DNA of 64,000 nucleotides from Lachnospiraceae bacterium M18-1 (GTDB lineage Bacteria; Bacillota; Clostridia; Lachnospirales; Lachnospiraceae). The stretch spans positions 415,387 through 479,386 of the forward strand of contig KE159610.1 of assembly GCA_000403295.2 (NCBI GenBank), given 5' to 3'. The notes under the pieces are model-generated. The model worked only from the letters and a program-made list of their open reading frames with translations, was not told the origin of the DNA and did not search any database. Shown one piece after another: positions 18,787 through 28,296 of this stretch (the first letter of the stretch is position 1; each line of letters begins with the position of its first letter). Position numbers and translations under genes: made by a program.

Positions 18787-20247
18787 CTACGACAGTTCCT
18801 CCAGCACCTCCGCGATGAGCACCCGTTCGTCCATGGGATATTTTTTCCCTTTGATCTCCTGGTAATCCTCATGCCCTTTTCCGGCCAGCACGATCACATC
18901 CCCCGGCTGCCCGTTGGCAATGGCATACTTAATGGCTTCTTTGCGGTCGCAGATCTCCACATATTTTCCGGAGGTTTTTCCGATCCCGGCCTTGATGTCG
19001 TCGATGATGGCCTGGGGTTCTTCAAACCGTGGATTGTCGGATGTGATGATGGACAGGTCCGCCAGCCGCCCGGACACCTCGCCCATCTCATATCTGCGGT
19101 CTTTGGAACGGTTGCCCCCGCATCCGAAAAGGCACACCAGACGGGCAGGGCGGTATTCCTTTAATGTCGTCAAAAGGCTTTCCAGGCTCATGGCGTTATG
19201 GGCATAATCGATCATCAGGGTAAATTCATCAGATACCTTTACCATCTCGATCCGCCCCTTCACCTTCGCCGCCTTCAATGCCTTTTGGATCACCTCGGGC
19301 TGAACTCCGAAATGTCCGCACACTGCAATGGCTGTCAGGGAATTATATACGCTAAACGTCCCCGGGATATCGATTTCCACATCAAAATCCATCTTTCCGC
19401 TGACATGATATGCCACTCCTAAGTAGCCTGGCCTGGATACCAGGCGGGTATCCTCCGCCCGGAGGTCCGCTTTTTCCGAAAGTCCGAAGGTTTCCACCCG
19501 GCAGTCCGCTCCCCGGAACACGTCCTCATACCAGGGATCGTCTATATTGGCGATGCCCAGCCTGCACTGGCGGAAAAGCAGTCCCTTGCACCGCTTGTAG
19601 TCCTCAAAATCCTTATGCTCGTTGGGGCCGATATGGTCATGGCCCAGGTTGGTGAAAATCCCGATCTCAAATGGGATCCCTGCGGTCCGATGCAGCATCA
19701 GTCCCTGGGAGGAGACCTCCATGACCACGCTGTCACAGCCGGCCTCCACCATTTCTGCAAAATACTTGTGGATGGTGTAGGACTCCGGCGTAGTGTTGGC
19801 TGCCGGAATCTTCTTTTCCCCGATGACCGCCTCGATGGTCCCGATCAGCCCTACCTTGTGTCCCACATCCTCCAGGATGGACCTGATCATATAGGTGGTG
19901 GTGGTCTTGCCTTTCGTTCCGGTGATGCCGATGATCTTTAATTTTTCCGCGGGATAGCCGAAATAAGCGGCAGACATCAGCGCCAGCCCGTAGCGGGTGT
20001 CCTTCATCCGGATCACGGTCACGTTCTTTGGTACATCGACTTCTTTTTCTACAATCAAGGCCGAAGCGCCTTTTTCAGCGACCTCCCGTGCAAACCGATG
20101 TCCGTCCGAAACCGCGCCGCTGATACAGACAAACGCAGCGCCCTCCTCCGCCTTTCGAGAATCGTTAATCAGGGTCGATATCTCAATCTGGTCGCTGCCC
20201 TGTATCACTTCGTATTGTAAACGTTCTAATAACTGGCTCAGTCTCAT
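18787..20247 (-). CDS. murE: UDP-MurNAc-tripeptide synthetase (meso-DAP type)
   Basis: This 486-residue cytosolic Mur ligase adds the third amino acid of the peptidoglycan stem. Visible are the N-terminal Mur domain, the P-loop GITGTKGKTTT, the central ligase domain and TSDNPRFEEP. The DNPR motif marks enzymes adding meso-diaminopimelate rather than lysine. ATG 20247 follows AAGGAGG at 7 bases; an upstream in-frame start would add 8 residues. It appears to be the first gene of the long minus-strand cluster. Confidence 0.96.
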   Translation of the reverse strand: MRLSQLLERLQYEVIQGSDQIEISTLINDSRKAEEGAAFVCISGAVSDGHRFAREVAEKGASALIVEKEVDVPKNVTVIRMKDTRYGLALMSAAYFGYPAEKLKIIGITGTKGKTTTTYMIRSILEDVGHKVGLIGTIEAVIGEKKIPAANTTPESYTIHKYFAEMVEAGCDSVVMEVSSQGLMLHRTAGIPFEIGIFTNLGHDHIGPNEHKDFEDYKRCKGLLFRQCRLGIANIDDPWYEDVFRGADCRVETFGLSEKADLRAEDTRLVSRPGYLGVAYHVSGKMDFDVEIDIPGTFSVYNSLTAIAVCGHFGVQPEVIQKALKAAKVKGRIEMVKVSDEFTLMIDYAHNAMSLESLLTTLKEYRPARLVCLFGCGGNRSKDRRYEMGEVSGRLADLSIITSDNPRFEEPQAIIDDIKAGIGKTSGKYVEICDRKEAIKYAIANGQPGDVIVLAGKGHEDYQEIKGKKYPMDERVLIAEVLEELS

Positions 20248-20371
20248 GTGTGTTCCTCCTTGAAAGAGCATGATTCCATCACGGTCCGAACAGCCGCAGA
20301 CTGTTTCACACTGCTGTAAACAGCAATATTTTCAAGCCTGTGCTATCGAACCGATATATTTTTCCTTGTAT

Positions 20372-20400
20372 AGAATACCACAAAGAAGCCCGGGTTGCAA
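20372..20400 (-). promoter_or_regulatory. Putative promoter of the murE cluster
   Basis: On the minus strand TTGCAA (20395-20400) and TATTCT (20372-20377) are separated by 17 bp, a fair sigma-A match upstream of murE. A MITE-like element begins 3 bp beyond the -35 box, so the repeat directly borders the promoter. Confidence 0.45.
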
Positions 20401-20403
20401 ATA

Positions 20404-20521
20404 GTTACTGTTCACACCCTGACCGGGTGCTCACAGTAACGAATCCGGCCCATTTTAAGCCGTCTTCGGCGAGGGGCTGGATTCGTTACAGTTCGCGGCC
20501 GGTCGGGCCGTGAACTGTAAC
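20404..20521 (+). repeat. MITE-like palindromic element, shorter variant (118 bp)
   Basis: Three consecutive hairpins fill this segment. The first starts with GTTACTGTTCACAC and closes with CAGTAAC. The second has arms around 20441-20451 and 20474-20484. The third ends in GTGAACTGTAAC. The first hairpin is the same as in the copy at 37743. The right arm differs and no clear flanking direct repeat is seen. It lies between murE and the VanZ-like gene; the rest of this 419-base gap holds no gene. Confidence 0.7.
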
Positions 20522-20666
20522 CAGTAACCTGCTTTACAAATCCCGCATTTCGTGGCATACTTAGTAACTATGAAGCCGCAGACCACGGCTATTATCCTGT
20601 GAACTGCGGCATGACAGATGCAGAAACCCTACACATTGTTTACATCATTTTATGGAGTGATCATTC

Positions 20667-21272
20667 ATGAAACATATTATCTTATTTTTTTTGAAACCTT
20701 TGTCATTTCTTCCCGCCCTTGCCATGATGTGCGTCATCTACGGCTTTTCAGCCCAGGATGGCAGCGCTTCGGGCAATATGAGCTATCAGGTCAGCTATAA
20801 GATTGTGGAGATTGGAAATGAAATCCTGGATAAAGGACTGGATGAGACACAGATCGCGGATTGTGCGGACCAGATCGGATATCCGGTCCGGAAGCTTGCA
20901 CATATGACGGAATATTTCCTGCTGGCTGTTGCGGTTTCCTTTCCATTTTATGTATACGGGCTGCGGGGATTCCCGCTGATGCTGGTGGCCGGGTTTATCT
21001 GCGTCGCCTTTGCGGCGGGGGACGAATATCACCAATCCTTTGTTGCCGGGCGCGGCCCCTCGGTAAAGGATGTGGGCATCGACAGCATCGGCGCCTTTTT
21101 CGGAATCCTGACCGTCCAGATCATCTGCTGGGTCTTCCTGGCCCCGGCCCGCTCTGCCAGAAGGCAGGAGGAATTTGCCTACCGAAAGCGGGCCAGGCGG
21201 GAAGAGGCACAGAGGCGGCGGGAATACATACGCCGGCAGGAGGCCACGCAGCGCAGACGATCGCGGTATTAG
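20667..21272 (+). CDS. VanZ-like family membrane protein
   Basis: This 201-residue protein has four hydrophobic segments with the VanZ-family pattern: an N-terminal helix ending in IYGFSAQDGSAS, PVRKLAHMTEYFLLA, and DEYHQSFVAGRGPSVKDVGID with its conserved acidic and His residues. Family members include VanZ of teicoplanin resistance, but most are uncharacterised. The C-terminus is a very basic Arg/Glu tail (about 40 residues), probably cytosolic. It is a single plus-strand gene between two minus-strand blocks. Resistance function should not be assumed. Confidence 0.88.
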   Translation: MKHIILFFLKPLSFLPALAMMCVIYGFSAQDGSASGNMSYQVSYKIVEIGNEILDKGLDETQIADCADQIGYPVRKLAHMTEYFLLAVAVSFPFYVYGLRGFPLMLVAGFICVAFAAGDEYHQSFVAGRGPSVKDVGIDSIGAFFGILTVQIICWVFLAPARSARRQEEFAYRKRARREEAQRRREYIRRQEATQRRRSRY

Positions 21273-21333
21273 GAACCGCAAAAAATAGTAAGCGATTTTT
21301 GCACAATTCCTTAGCATAGACAAACGAAAACAT

Positions 21334-21385
21334 CCGCTTTCCTTCCGCAGTTTTCATGCTGTCATATCGGAAAGCGGAAGTTTTT
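21334..21385. terminator. Bidirectional terminator between the VanZ-like gene and dinB
   Basis: CCGCTTTCC (21334-21342) pairs with GGAAAGCGG (21369-21377), and TTTTT follows at 21381-21385 on the plus strand. On the minus strand a TTTT run follows shortly after. The two flanking genes converge here. Confidence 0.55.
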
Positions 21386-21503
21386 GCTTCATATGATTCC
21401 TCCTATGATGATTTCCACCATGTCTCTCAAAGACAAAGCCCGCTATACTAATTACACAATCATCAATCAATTTTATATTGTTTGACCCAGCCCCTTTGAA
21501 TCA

Positions 21504-22709
21504 CTATTTTACTTTCTTCATCCTGCTGGCCTTCATCACCGCGTCATCCCCATATTTTTCTTTGATCTGATTCATTGCCGCATTCAGCCTCTGCCTCTTT
21601 TCATCCACAGGCTTTTGCGGCTCCAGATCAAAGATGGACATCTGCTCCGGCTCCCCCGCGTCCACCAGCTTTGCCGTGCGGAGCCCTAAGAGACGCACCG
21701 GCTCCCCGGTCCATGCCTCCTGAAACAGCCTGCATGCGGTATCCAGCAAGACCTGCTCATCACTGGTGGGTTTCGAAAGCTGGGTCTGATGGGACATGGA
21801 CTGAAAATCATGATATTTTATCTCCATGCTGACCATGTTCGCCTTCTGCCCGGCTTTGCGCAGCCTCCTTCCCACACTTTCCGCCAGCCCGGCGAACACC
21901 TCCCTGACCTCCTCATAGGTGGCGGCATCCTCCGCCAATGTTGTGGAATTTCCGATTCCCTTGGCTTCTGTCTGCTCCCATTGGACAGGCGAATGGTCGA
22001 TTCCATTTGCAAACTCCCACAGCATTTTCCCGTGGCTTTTCAGATGCAGCTCGATCAGGCTTAAGTCCGCGTTTGCCAGATCTCCGATGGTATTGATCTC
22101 CAGTTTTTTCAGCGCCTCCACACTGGAACGCCCCGCCATAAATAATTCTCCCAGAGGCAGAGGCCACATTTTCACGGGCACTTCCCTTAAAAACAGGGTA
22201 TGTACCTTGTCCGGCTTTTCAAAATCCGAGGCCATTTTTGCAAGCAGCTTGTTCTCCGAGATCCCGATATTCACTGTGAAGCCAAACCGCTCCCGGATCC
22301 CGTTTTTCATCAGAAACGCGGCGTCCAGCGGGGAAGGAAACCTGTCTGCAATCTCTGTAAAATCCAGGTAGCATTCGTCCACGCTGACCTGCTCGATCTT
22401 CGTGGTAAAGCCGCGCAGATATTCCATCAGCTTTTGGCTTTTTTCCCGGTACATCCTGTGGTTTGGCGGCTCCATCACCAGATTGGGGCATTTTCGGAAT
22501 GCGTTCACCACAGGCTCCCCGGTGCGGATGCCGTACTTCTTGGCAGAGATGGACTTGGCCAGGACCACGCCGTGGCGGGACTTCTTGTCTCCGCCGATGA
22601 TAGACGGAATCTCCCGCAGATCCACCTCTGCCCCGTTCTTCAATTGCTCTACCGCCGTCCAGCTTAAGTAGGCGGAGTTTACATCTATGTGAAAAATGAC
22701 TGGTGACAT
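21504..22709 (-). CDS. dinB: DNA polymerase IV (Y-family)
   Basis: This 401-residue translesion polymerase has the N-terminal metal site HIDVNSAYLSW, the palm motif VSVDECYLDF with catalytic Asp-Glu, the helix-hairpin-helix region around EINTIGDLANAD, and the little-finger domain. Near the C-terminus EQMSIFDL fits a beta-clamp binding peptide. No LexA box was recognised upstream. It is separated from the DUF89 gene by 40 bases and may be cotranscribed with it. Confidence 0.94.
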   Translation of the reverse strand: MSPVIFHIDVNSAYLSWTAVEQLKNGAEVDLREIPSIIGGDKKSRHGVVLAKSISAKKYGIRTGEPVVNAFRKCPNLVMEPPNHRMYREKSQKLMEYLRGFTTKIEQVSVDECYLDFTEIADRFPSPLDAAFLMKNGIRERFGFTVNIGISENKLLAKMASDFEKPDKVHTLFLREVPVKMWPLPLGELFMAGRSSVEALKKLEINTIGDLANADLSLIELHLKSHGKMLWEFANGIDHSPVQWEQTEAKGIGNSTTLAEDAATYEEVREVFAGLAESVGRRLRKAGQKANMVSMEIKYHDFQSMSHQTQLSKPTSDEQVLLDTACRLFQEAWTGEPVRLLGLRTAKLVDAGEPEQMSIFDLEPQKPVDEKRQRLNAAMNQIKEKYGDDAVMKASRMKKVK

Positions 22710-22749
22710 GGCATGATTCGATTCCCTTCAAAATAATCTGTGATACGTT

Positions 22750-23676
22750 TTAAACTTTTTCCTTTTTTTCAAGCTCACCCTTTCCATCTGCGCCTCCTGT
22801 CATGATTTTTACCCGCTCTTCCTTCACAAACACCGATTGATACTGCTCCAGCCCGAACCTGCGCACGAACAGCTCACATTTGCAGAGGAACAAATAGTAC
22901 GGATTCACTCCTTCCCCAAACAGACCTTCAAAATTCCCCTGGCCTTTGGAGATGACCACATCGGCGTCCAGAAGCAGCCGCCTTGTCTGCCTGCCGAACC
23001 GCTTGAGGACCGTGCCCGGCGCCCCATTGTCATTTCCCACACAGGGCACCAGGTCTGTAAGTCCTACTTCCCGCGCATCTTCCATGGTAGCGTCATTGAT
23101 CACGTCATCTCCTCTGACGATGGCCGTGATCTGCAGACTCGGATAGCTTTCTTTCAAAAAACGAATCAACACCTTGTCCAATACGATCTCTCCGCAGTTG
23201 TCGGTCAGGTAGACCATCCTTCTTGCCTTTTTCAGATCCTGCTGAAATGCCTGGTACTCCTCCTGCGGAACCGTCTCCGAAGCCGCCTTTTCCAGCAGCG
23301 CTTCGAAGGTCTGCTCCGTAACATGCTCCACGGCGGAAAAGTCGATATAATTTGCCGCACAGACGTACTTGATGCTCTCCTCCACCGGATCCTCGGTCTC
23401 CCGGATCCTTGCCGACAGTTCTTTTTCCTTTGCCAGAAGCAGCTGGTTATACTTATGTTTGATCTGTGTGTAGTCTTCCGCTTCTCCCCAGAAGTCCTCA
23501 TACAGCCGTCCGATCTTCTCCGCAAGCCACGGCGATGACTCCGAACGCCCGTGCCTGTAGAGTATTTCCAGTACCCGGTGCATATAGTCGGATTTTTTAT
23601 GTTCATCCGGAAACGGCCGGATCAGCTTTTCCTGCTTGTCGATCATACAGGCGATACACATGGAATTTGCTTGCAT
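22750..23676 (-). CDS. DUF89/ARMT1-like metal-dependent phosphatase
   Basis: This 308-residue protein has the DUF89 marks: N-terminal CIACMIDKQ (CxxC), LTDNCGEIVLDK (active-site Asp-Asn and Glu), RGDDVINDATMEDA and ISKGQGNFEG. Characterised family members are Mn/Ni-dependent phosphatases acting on damaged or reactive phospho-metabolites such as fructose-1-phosphate, fructose-6-phosphate or oxidised pantetheine phosphates. The CxxC-bearing class resembles archaeal and bacterial subfamily I. GGAGG precedes ATG 23676. The true substrate is unknown. Confidence 0.85.
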   Translation of the reverse strand: MQANSMCIACMIDKQEKLIRPFPDEHKKSDYMHRVLEILYRHGRSESSPWLAEKIGRLYEDFWGEAEDYTQIKHKYNQLLLAKEKELSARIRETEDPVEESIKYVCAANYIDFSAVEHVTEQTFEALLEKAASETVPQEEYQAFQQDLKKARRMVYLTDNCGEIVLDKVLIRFLKESYPSLQITAIVRGDDVINDATMEDAREVGLTDLVPCVGNDNGAPGTVLKRFGRQTRRLLLDADVVISKGQGNFEGLFGEGVNPYYLFLCKCELFVRRFGLEQYQSVFVKEERVKIMTGGADGKGELEKKEKV

Positions 23677-23728
23677 TTTTTATTACCTCCACATCTTCAC
23701 AAATACACGAATGTTTCTTTCCTGTATT

Positions 23729-25639
23729 TTACTCCAAATCCGACAAAAAATCATCTATTTCTTTTCCCCGTTCCATCTGATGTCTCAGCTTCCGGTTTTT
23801 TACGGTGTCAAAAATAATGGAAAAATCGTAATCCTCCGGATACAGCTCCTCCGCCTGCACATGGAGCTTGATCCGTTTCTGGTTGATCCAGATCTTTTTA
23901 TCCTGCAGCTGCACCCGCAGGACACCCTTTTCGTTCATCGGCTGGCACACGATCCCGATCTTTTTGTCCGGATACACCATCACACTGTCTCCCCTCTGGA
24001 ATTGCCTGCTCTTGGACTGTGTCGGCCTCTGGGGCTTTCTCCTTCGGATTCCCGGCGTGTGGATCTTTTCCAGCCGGTTCTCTGACGCCGCAAGTTCCAG
24101 TTTTTCCGGAATCTCCCGGCTCCCATAGGCAGCCTTCATGGCGGTCCGCAGCATTTCTCCGGGCATCCCCATCCGTCCCGCGATATAAAACGCGCAGCTG
24201 TCCCCCGCCTCTCCGATGATCAGCTGGTATAAGGGCTTCAAACTGTCCCGGTCAAAGGTCATCCTGGCGTTTACGATCTCTTCTCTCTGATCCGCGTATT
24301 GCTTGACCTCCGGATAATGGGTCGTGACCAGGAACAGCGCCCTGCTTTTCCGCAGTTCTTCCAGGATCGCAACGGCGATTCCCATGCCTTCCGCCGGGTC
24401 TGTGCCGGATCCCAGTTCATCCATCACCACAAGGCTGTCCTGGTTCACCCTTTTCAGGATATCCAGTACATTTGCGATATGGGCGGAAAAGGTGGAAAGA
24501 TTCTCGGACAGATTCTGCCCGTCCCCGATATCGCACAGAAAATTGCTGTTCATGCAGATGTCTGCCTCCCGGCAGGCGGTATGCAGGCCGCACTGGGCCA
24601 TCATACAGTTCAGCGCTACGGTCTTGAGAGCAACGGTCTTTCCGCCTGTATTGGGTCCTGTAATGACGATCCCCCGATATCCTTTTCCGATCTCGAGCTG
24701 GAGCGGCACACATTCCTCCCGGCTCATCAGCGGATGCCGCCCGTCCCTCAGCACCATGTAATGATCCGTGTTGATCACAGGCTCTGTTCCGCCGTATTCC
24801 AGGCTCAGTCTGCCCTTGGAAAAAATGTAGTCCAGCTTTTCCATGGTGCGGATATCCTGCTCCAGGACCTCAGCCTGGTCTGCGATCATGGCAGAAAGCT
24901 CGTATAGGATCCGGCGTTCCTCATTTTCCGCATAGACATAGAGAAGCTGCAGCGCCTCAAAATAGCGCCCAACAGAAACCGGCTCCATAAACAGGGTGTT
25001 TCCCGTGGAAGACTTGTCGATCACGGTCCCTTTGATCTTAAACTTATATTCCTTTTTCATCGGAATGCAGAGATGTCCGTTCCGCATAGTGCAGAAATTG
25101 TCTGATAAACATTCCTTGTTGGCGCGCATCACCGCATCGGCCTTCTCCCGCATCCCCCGCACATTGGTTTCGATTTCGTTCCGGAACGATTTCAGTAATT
25201 TGGAGGCATTATCATCCACCCTTCCGTTTCGGATCTGGAGGCCAATCATATCCTTCACATCCTCAAGCCCGTTCAGATTTTCTTCATAATATGCCAGCGA
25301 GATCTCCCATTGTTTCGCCCGGCTCAGATAGCTTTTCAGCCGGATAACGGCGGCAAGCGACTGCTCCATCTCTTCTAGCTGTGCAGCGGACAGACAGTCT
25401 CCCTTTACCGCCGCCTGAACCGATTCCCGGATTCCCTCCAGGGAGACCAGCGGAGGATTTCCGTGGTTTTCGATCAGCTTCCTGGCTTCGCTTGTTTCCC
25501 TCAGCTTTGCCCGCAGTTCGCTTTCGGACAGAAAGGGCTGTGTATTTTGGATCGCTTCCTTTGCCCATTCGGTCAGGGCCAGTCCGGCCCACCAGTTTTT
25601 CATCTTGTCAAATTCTATGATTTCTTCTATATTTGTCAT
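23729..25639 (-). CDS. MutS2-like ATPase lacking the Smr nuclease domain
   Basis: This 636-residue protein has a MutS core, clamp and lever helices, then Walker A GPNTGGKTVALK and Walker B VVMDELGSGTDPAEG, as in MutS2. The N-terminal mismatch-binding domain of MutS1 is absent. After the ATPase come only about 120 residues with a KOW-like stretch (FQRGDSVMVYPDKKIGIV) and no Smr domain, whereas MutS2/RqcU is usually near 780 residues and ends in Smr. It may be a paralogue acting on ribosomes or recombination intermediates. I use ATG 25639; an upstream TTG is in frame. Confidence 0.85.
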   Translation of the reverse strand: MTNIEEIIEFDKMKNWWAGLALTEWAKEAIQNTQPFLSESELRAKLRETSEARKLIENHGNPPLVSLEGIRESVQAAVKGDCLSAAQLEEMEQSLAAVIRLKSYLSRAKQWEISLAYYEENLNGLEDVKDMIGLQIRNGRVDDNASKLLKSFRNEIETNVRGMREKADAVMRANKECLSDNFCTMRNGHLCIPMKKEYKFKIKGTVIDKSSTGNTLFMEPVSVGRYFEALQLLYVYAENEERRILYELSAMIADQAEVLEQDIRTMEKLDYIFSKGRLSLEYGGTEPVINTDHYMVLRDGRHPLMSREECVPLQLEIGKGYRGIVITGPNTGGKTVALKTVALNCMMAQCGLHTACREADICMNSNFLCDIGDGQNLSENLSTFSAHIANVLDILKRVNQDSLVVMDELGSGTDPAEGMGIAVAILEELRKSRALFLVTTHYPEVKQYADQREEIVNARMTFDRDSLKPLYQLIIGEAGDSCAFYIAGRMGMPGEMLRTAMKAAYGSREIPEKLELAASENRLEKIHTPGIRRRKPQRPTQSKSRQFQRGDSVMVYPDKKIGIVCQPMNEKGVLRVQLQDKKIWINQKRIKLHVQAEELYPEDYDFSIIFDTVKNRKLRHQMERGKEIDDFLSDLE

Positions 25640-26325
25640 TTTCTGATTCAACCTTTCTTTCGTTTCATTTTTTAGATCTGCAAGAAATGCTTAATGGATG
25701 ACAGGACTATGTCCTGAGAACAAAGAGTTTCGCTTGCGAAACTCGCGCCTGCGGCGGTCGCATTGCGACATCTACCTCATACGCCGCACAGCGCTCTCCC
25801 CGGAGGGTTTTTGTTCTATAGGAAAATTCGGAGAAGTTTCCTATAGAACAAAAAAATATGGTTTCCGCCCATTACAAACAGACTGAAACCATGGATTCTC
25901 TGAAAAACTGTACGGAAGGCCTTCCGCTGGCAGCCTTTCCGCGCGCTGTGGTATTCAGGGCAGCAGATCGCAGACACATCTGCTGTTCTGAAAGCAACAA
26001 AAAAGTATGACAAATACAGCCATACTTTCCCTATCCTATATGATCGCAATAAGACAGTTAAATCCCGGTGTATGCAGTATTCTGTAAGGCAGAAACAACC
26101 GGCATGCAGTCATGCCGAAAAGGGTACTCAAATAAAACACGATACTTCCCGTGCTTCCCCTTTTTCATTCAATTGCTTTTTGTCTTTACAGAACGACTAA
26201 CATCCACACACCTGCCTTTTTTATATTCCCAAAGGGCATCCCCGCATTTCTTTCTGCGGACTTCACCCGGTAGAGTACGCGTTTATCTTAACCTGATATC
26301 CTGCTTTTGTCAATACTTTATAATC
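25640..26325. other. Long gene-free stretch between oppA and the MutS-like gene
   Basis: About 690 bases with no convincing coding region. Apart from the repeat at 25725-25854 it contains small hairpins, such as CAGCAGAT/ATCTGCTG near 25963-25987 and AAAGTATG/CATACTTT near 26002-26028. It must also hold the promoter of the MutS-like gene, which I could not place. Confidence 0.5.
25725..25854. repeat. Dispersed hairpin-rich repeat, copy 1
   Basis: The segment starts with a short hairpin (GAGTTTCGCTTGCGAAACTC, 25725-25744) and ends with a perfect 18-bp inverted repeat (25808-25825 and 25837-25854) around the loop ATTCGGAGAAG. Parts match 58065-58151, including ACTCGCGCC and the GGAAAA-TCGGAGAAG-TTCC block. 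T-runs lie before the stem and A-runs after it on both strands, so it is not an ordinary terminator. Confidence 0.55.
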
Positions 26326-26357
26326 AAAAAAGGACTCCCGATCACTCTCGGAAGTCC
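26326..26357 (-). terminator. Rho-independent terminator of the opp operon
   Basis: On the minus strand GGACTTCCGA pairs with TCGGGAGTCC (10 bp, one G-U) around a 6-base loop and is followed by six T. It lies 19 bases after the oppA stop. Confidence 0.85.
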
Positions 26358-26375
26358 CATAAATTTTATATCTCT

Positions 26376-28163
26376 TTATTCTGCAGTCTCTGCGTCTTCT
26401 TCATCCGTAGTCTCTGCGTCTGCGGAATCCTCGTCAGTAGCCTCTGCATCTGCGTCTTCACCATCTGTGGTTTCTGCATCTGCAGCTCCCCCTTCTGTGA
26501 TATCAGCATACATGAAGTGCCAGTATCCGTATGGTGAATGCCAGGATCCTGTGATCTTGTCGCTCTGCAGCCAGAAGTCATTGTAGTAAGCTACCGGAAC
26601 ACATCCTGTCTCTTCCATCAGGATATCCTCTGCATCATGAAGCGCCTTGGAACGCTCTTCCGGATCCAGTGTAGATCTGGACAGTTCCATTGCAGCATCG
26701 TAATCCGCATTGTTGAACTTACCGTCATTGTTTCCGTTTGTAGAATACAGCAGGTCTAACATATTGGAAGGATCGCTGTAGTCTCCAACCCATCCGTTAC
26801 GGGAAGAATCATAGTCTCCGTTACGACGCATCGGTGTGAAGCTTGCCCACTCTACGATATCAACCTTTAAGTCAATACCGAGCTCTGCCCATGCTTCCTG
26901 CAGATATTCAGCAACTACCTTGTGGTAACTGGCATCATTGGTGGAATATGTGATAGCCGGAAGTCCTTCTCCGTTCTCATAGCCAGCTTCCTTCAAGAGC
27001 TTTTTCGCTTCTTCCAGGTTTGCTTCGTGGTTATTGATGTCAATGTATGGCTGGCCGCCGTTTGCATTTTCAATAAACTCCTTGCCGTCCATATCTATCC
27101 AGCCAGGTCCCATGAAGTTGCTTGCCGGTGTGTAAGTTCCCTGCATCAATGTATTTGCAACATAGTCGCGGTCGATCGCAAGGCTCAGTGCCTTACGCAC
27201 GTTCTTATCTGAGAACGGCTCTCTGTTAATGTTCAGGCTCAGATAGTAGGTTCCGATGATCGGATCTACGTAATAATCATCATTTCCTTCCAGAGACGGA
27301 ATTTCTTCGGTAGGAACATCTTTGATCATCAAAACTTCGCCTGTCTGATATGCACTGTAGGACGCATTTGCATCTTCGATCAGGTTGAACTTAATACCGT
27401 CCAGCTTGATCGCGTCTGCATTCCAGTAATTCGGGTTCTTTCTCATCAGGATATGTGATCCAGGAACCCACTCAGAGATATAGAATGATCCATTAGAGAT
27501 ATAGGTCTCTGCTGAAGTTGCCCATCCGTCGCCGTTTGCTTCGATGGTTGCTTCCTGTACCGGGCTCAATGTAGCAAATGCTGCAAGGCTTCCGAAATAG
27601 GTACACGGATTGCTTAATGTTACAACCAGAGTCTGATCATCCTCTGCCTTTACCTGGAGCGCATCCAGATCTCCTTCAGTTGCTTCTTTATAGCCTTTTA
27701 CCATACCCAGTACGGTCTCCGCATAAGGAGCGGCAACCTCCGGGTCACACACACGCTTCCAGCTGTAAACGAAGTCATTAGCTGTCAGGTCGGAACCATC
27801 AGACCATTTCAGGCCATCCCTTAAATGGAATGTCCATGTCAGGCCGTCCTCACTGGTATCCCAGCTTTCTGCCTGTCCTTCTACAAGCTGTCCATCCTGG
27901 TCAACTGTGAGAAGACACTCGAAGGAGTGCAGCAGCATATTACCTCCGTCTACCGCGCTGTTCAGCGCCGGATCGATCGTCTCGGGGTCCGGTCCGATCT
28001 GAACGGACAGGATCTTCTCTTCAGAGCCTGAGCTCTCATCAGTACCTTCCGTACTGCTCTGGGATGAATTATTATCCCCCCCCTGGTCATTGCCGCCACC
28101 GCAGGCTGCCAGGCTGAAAGCCATTGTAGTCGCCAGTAATAAAGCGATTACTTTCTTTTTCAT
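26376..28163 (-). CDS. oppA: Oligopeptide ABC transporter substrate-binding lipoprotein
   Basis: This 595-residue lipoprotein has a signal peptide with lipobox SLAACGGG (Cys21), a Ser/Thr/Glu-rich linker and the SBP_bac_5 fold. Motifs such as SWDTSEDGLTWTFHLRDG and RKALSLAIDRDYV are typical of peptide binders. It delivers peptides to OppBC. The last about 40 residues after ADITEGGA are an acidic low-complexity tail of AD-AE-TTDE type units, unusual for OppA. GGAGG precedes the start. It is the final gene of the operon, 133 bases after oppF. Confidence 0.95.
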   Translation of the reverse strand: MKKKVIALLLATTMAFSLAACGGGNDQGGDNNSSQSSTEGTDESSGSEEKILSVQIGPDPETIDPALNSAVDGGNMLLHSFECLLTVDQDGQLVEGQAESWDTSEDGLTWTFHLRDGLKWSDGSDLTANDFVYSWKRVCDPEVAAPYAETVLGMVKGYKEATEGDLDALQVKAEDDQTLVVTLSNPCTYFGSLAAFATLSPVQEATIEANGDGWATSAETYISNGSFYISEWVPGSHILMRKNPNYWNADAIKLDGIKFNLIEDANASYSAYQTGEVLMIKDVPTEEIPSLEGNDDYYVDPIIGTYYLSLNINREPFSDKNVRKALSLAIDRDYVANTLMQGTYTPASNFMGPGWIDMDGKEFIENANGGQPYIDINNHEANLEEAKKLLKEAGYENGEGLPAITYSTNDASYHKVVAEYLQEAWAELGIDLKVDIVEWASFTPMRRNGDYDSSRNGWVGDYSDPSNMLDLLYSTNGNNDGKFNNADYDAAMELSRSTLDPEERSKALHDAEDILMEETGCVPVAYYNDFWLQSDKITGSWHSPYGYWHFMYADITEGGAADAETTDGEDADAEATDEDSADAETTDEEDAETAE

Positions 28164-28296
28164 TGTATATCCTCCTTTTTTACTTTGAGCGCTTCCGAAT
28201 AAACGGGCGCTCTGTTTTCTATAAACAATACGGACGCATATTCTGGCATCTATATTTGTTTATCATAACCAACGCCGGTCAAAAATATCCGTCTCT

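Noticed and set aside
17911..19164. 417-residue open frame on the plus strand
   Set aside because: It runs opposite to priA and murE, whose motifs are intact; composition and lack of any motif mark it as a shadow.
20667..21272. Glycopeptide resistance gene vanZ
   Set aside because: The VanZ-like fold is widespread in Firmicutes and no other van gene is nearby.
26068..26586. Small protein genes in the oppA-MutS gap
   Set aside because: The open frame runs across the opp terminator and into antisense of oppA; no ribosome site.
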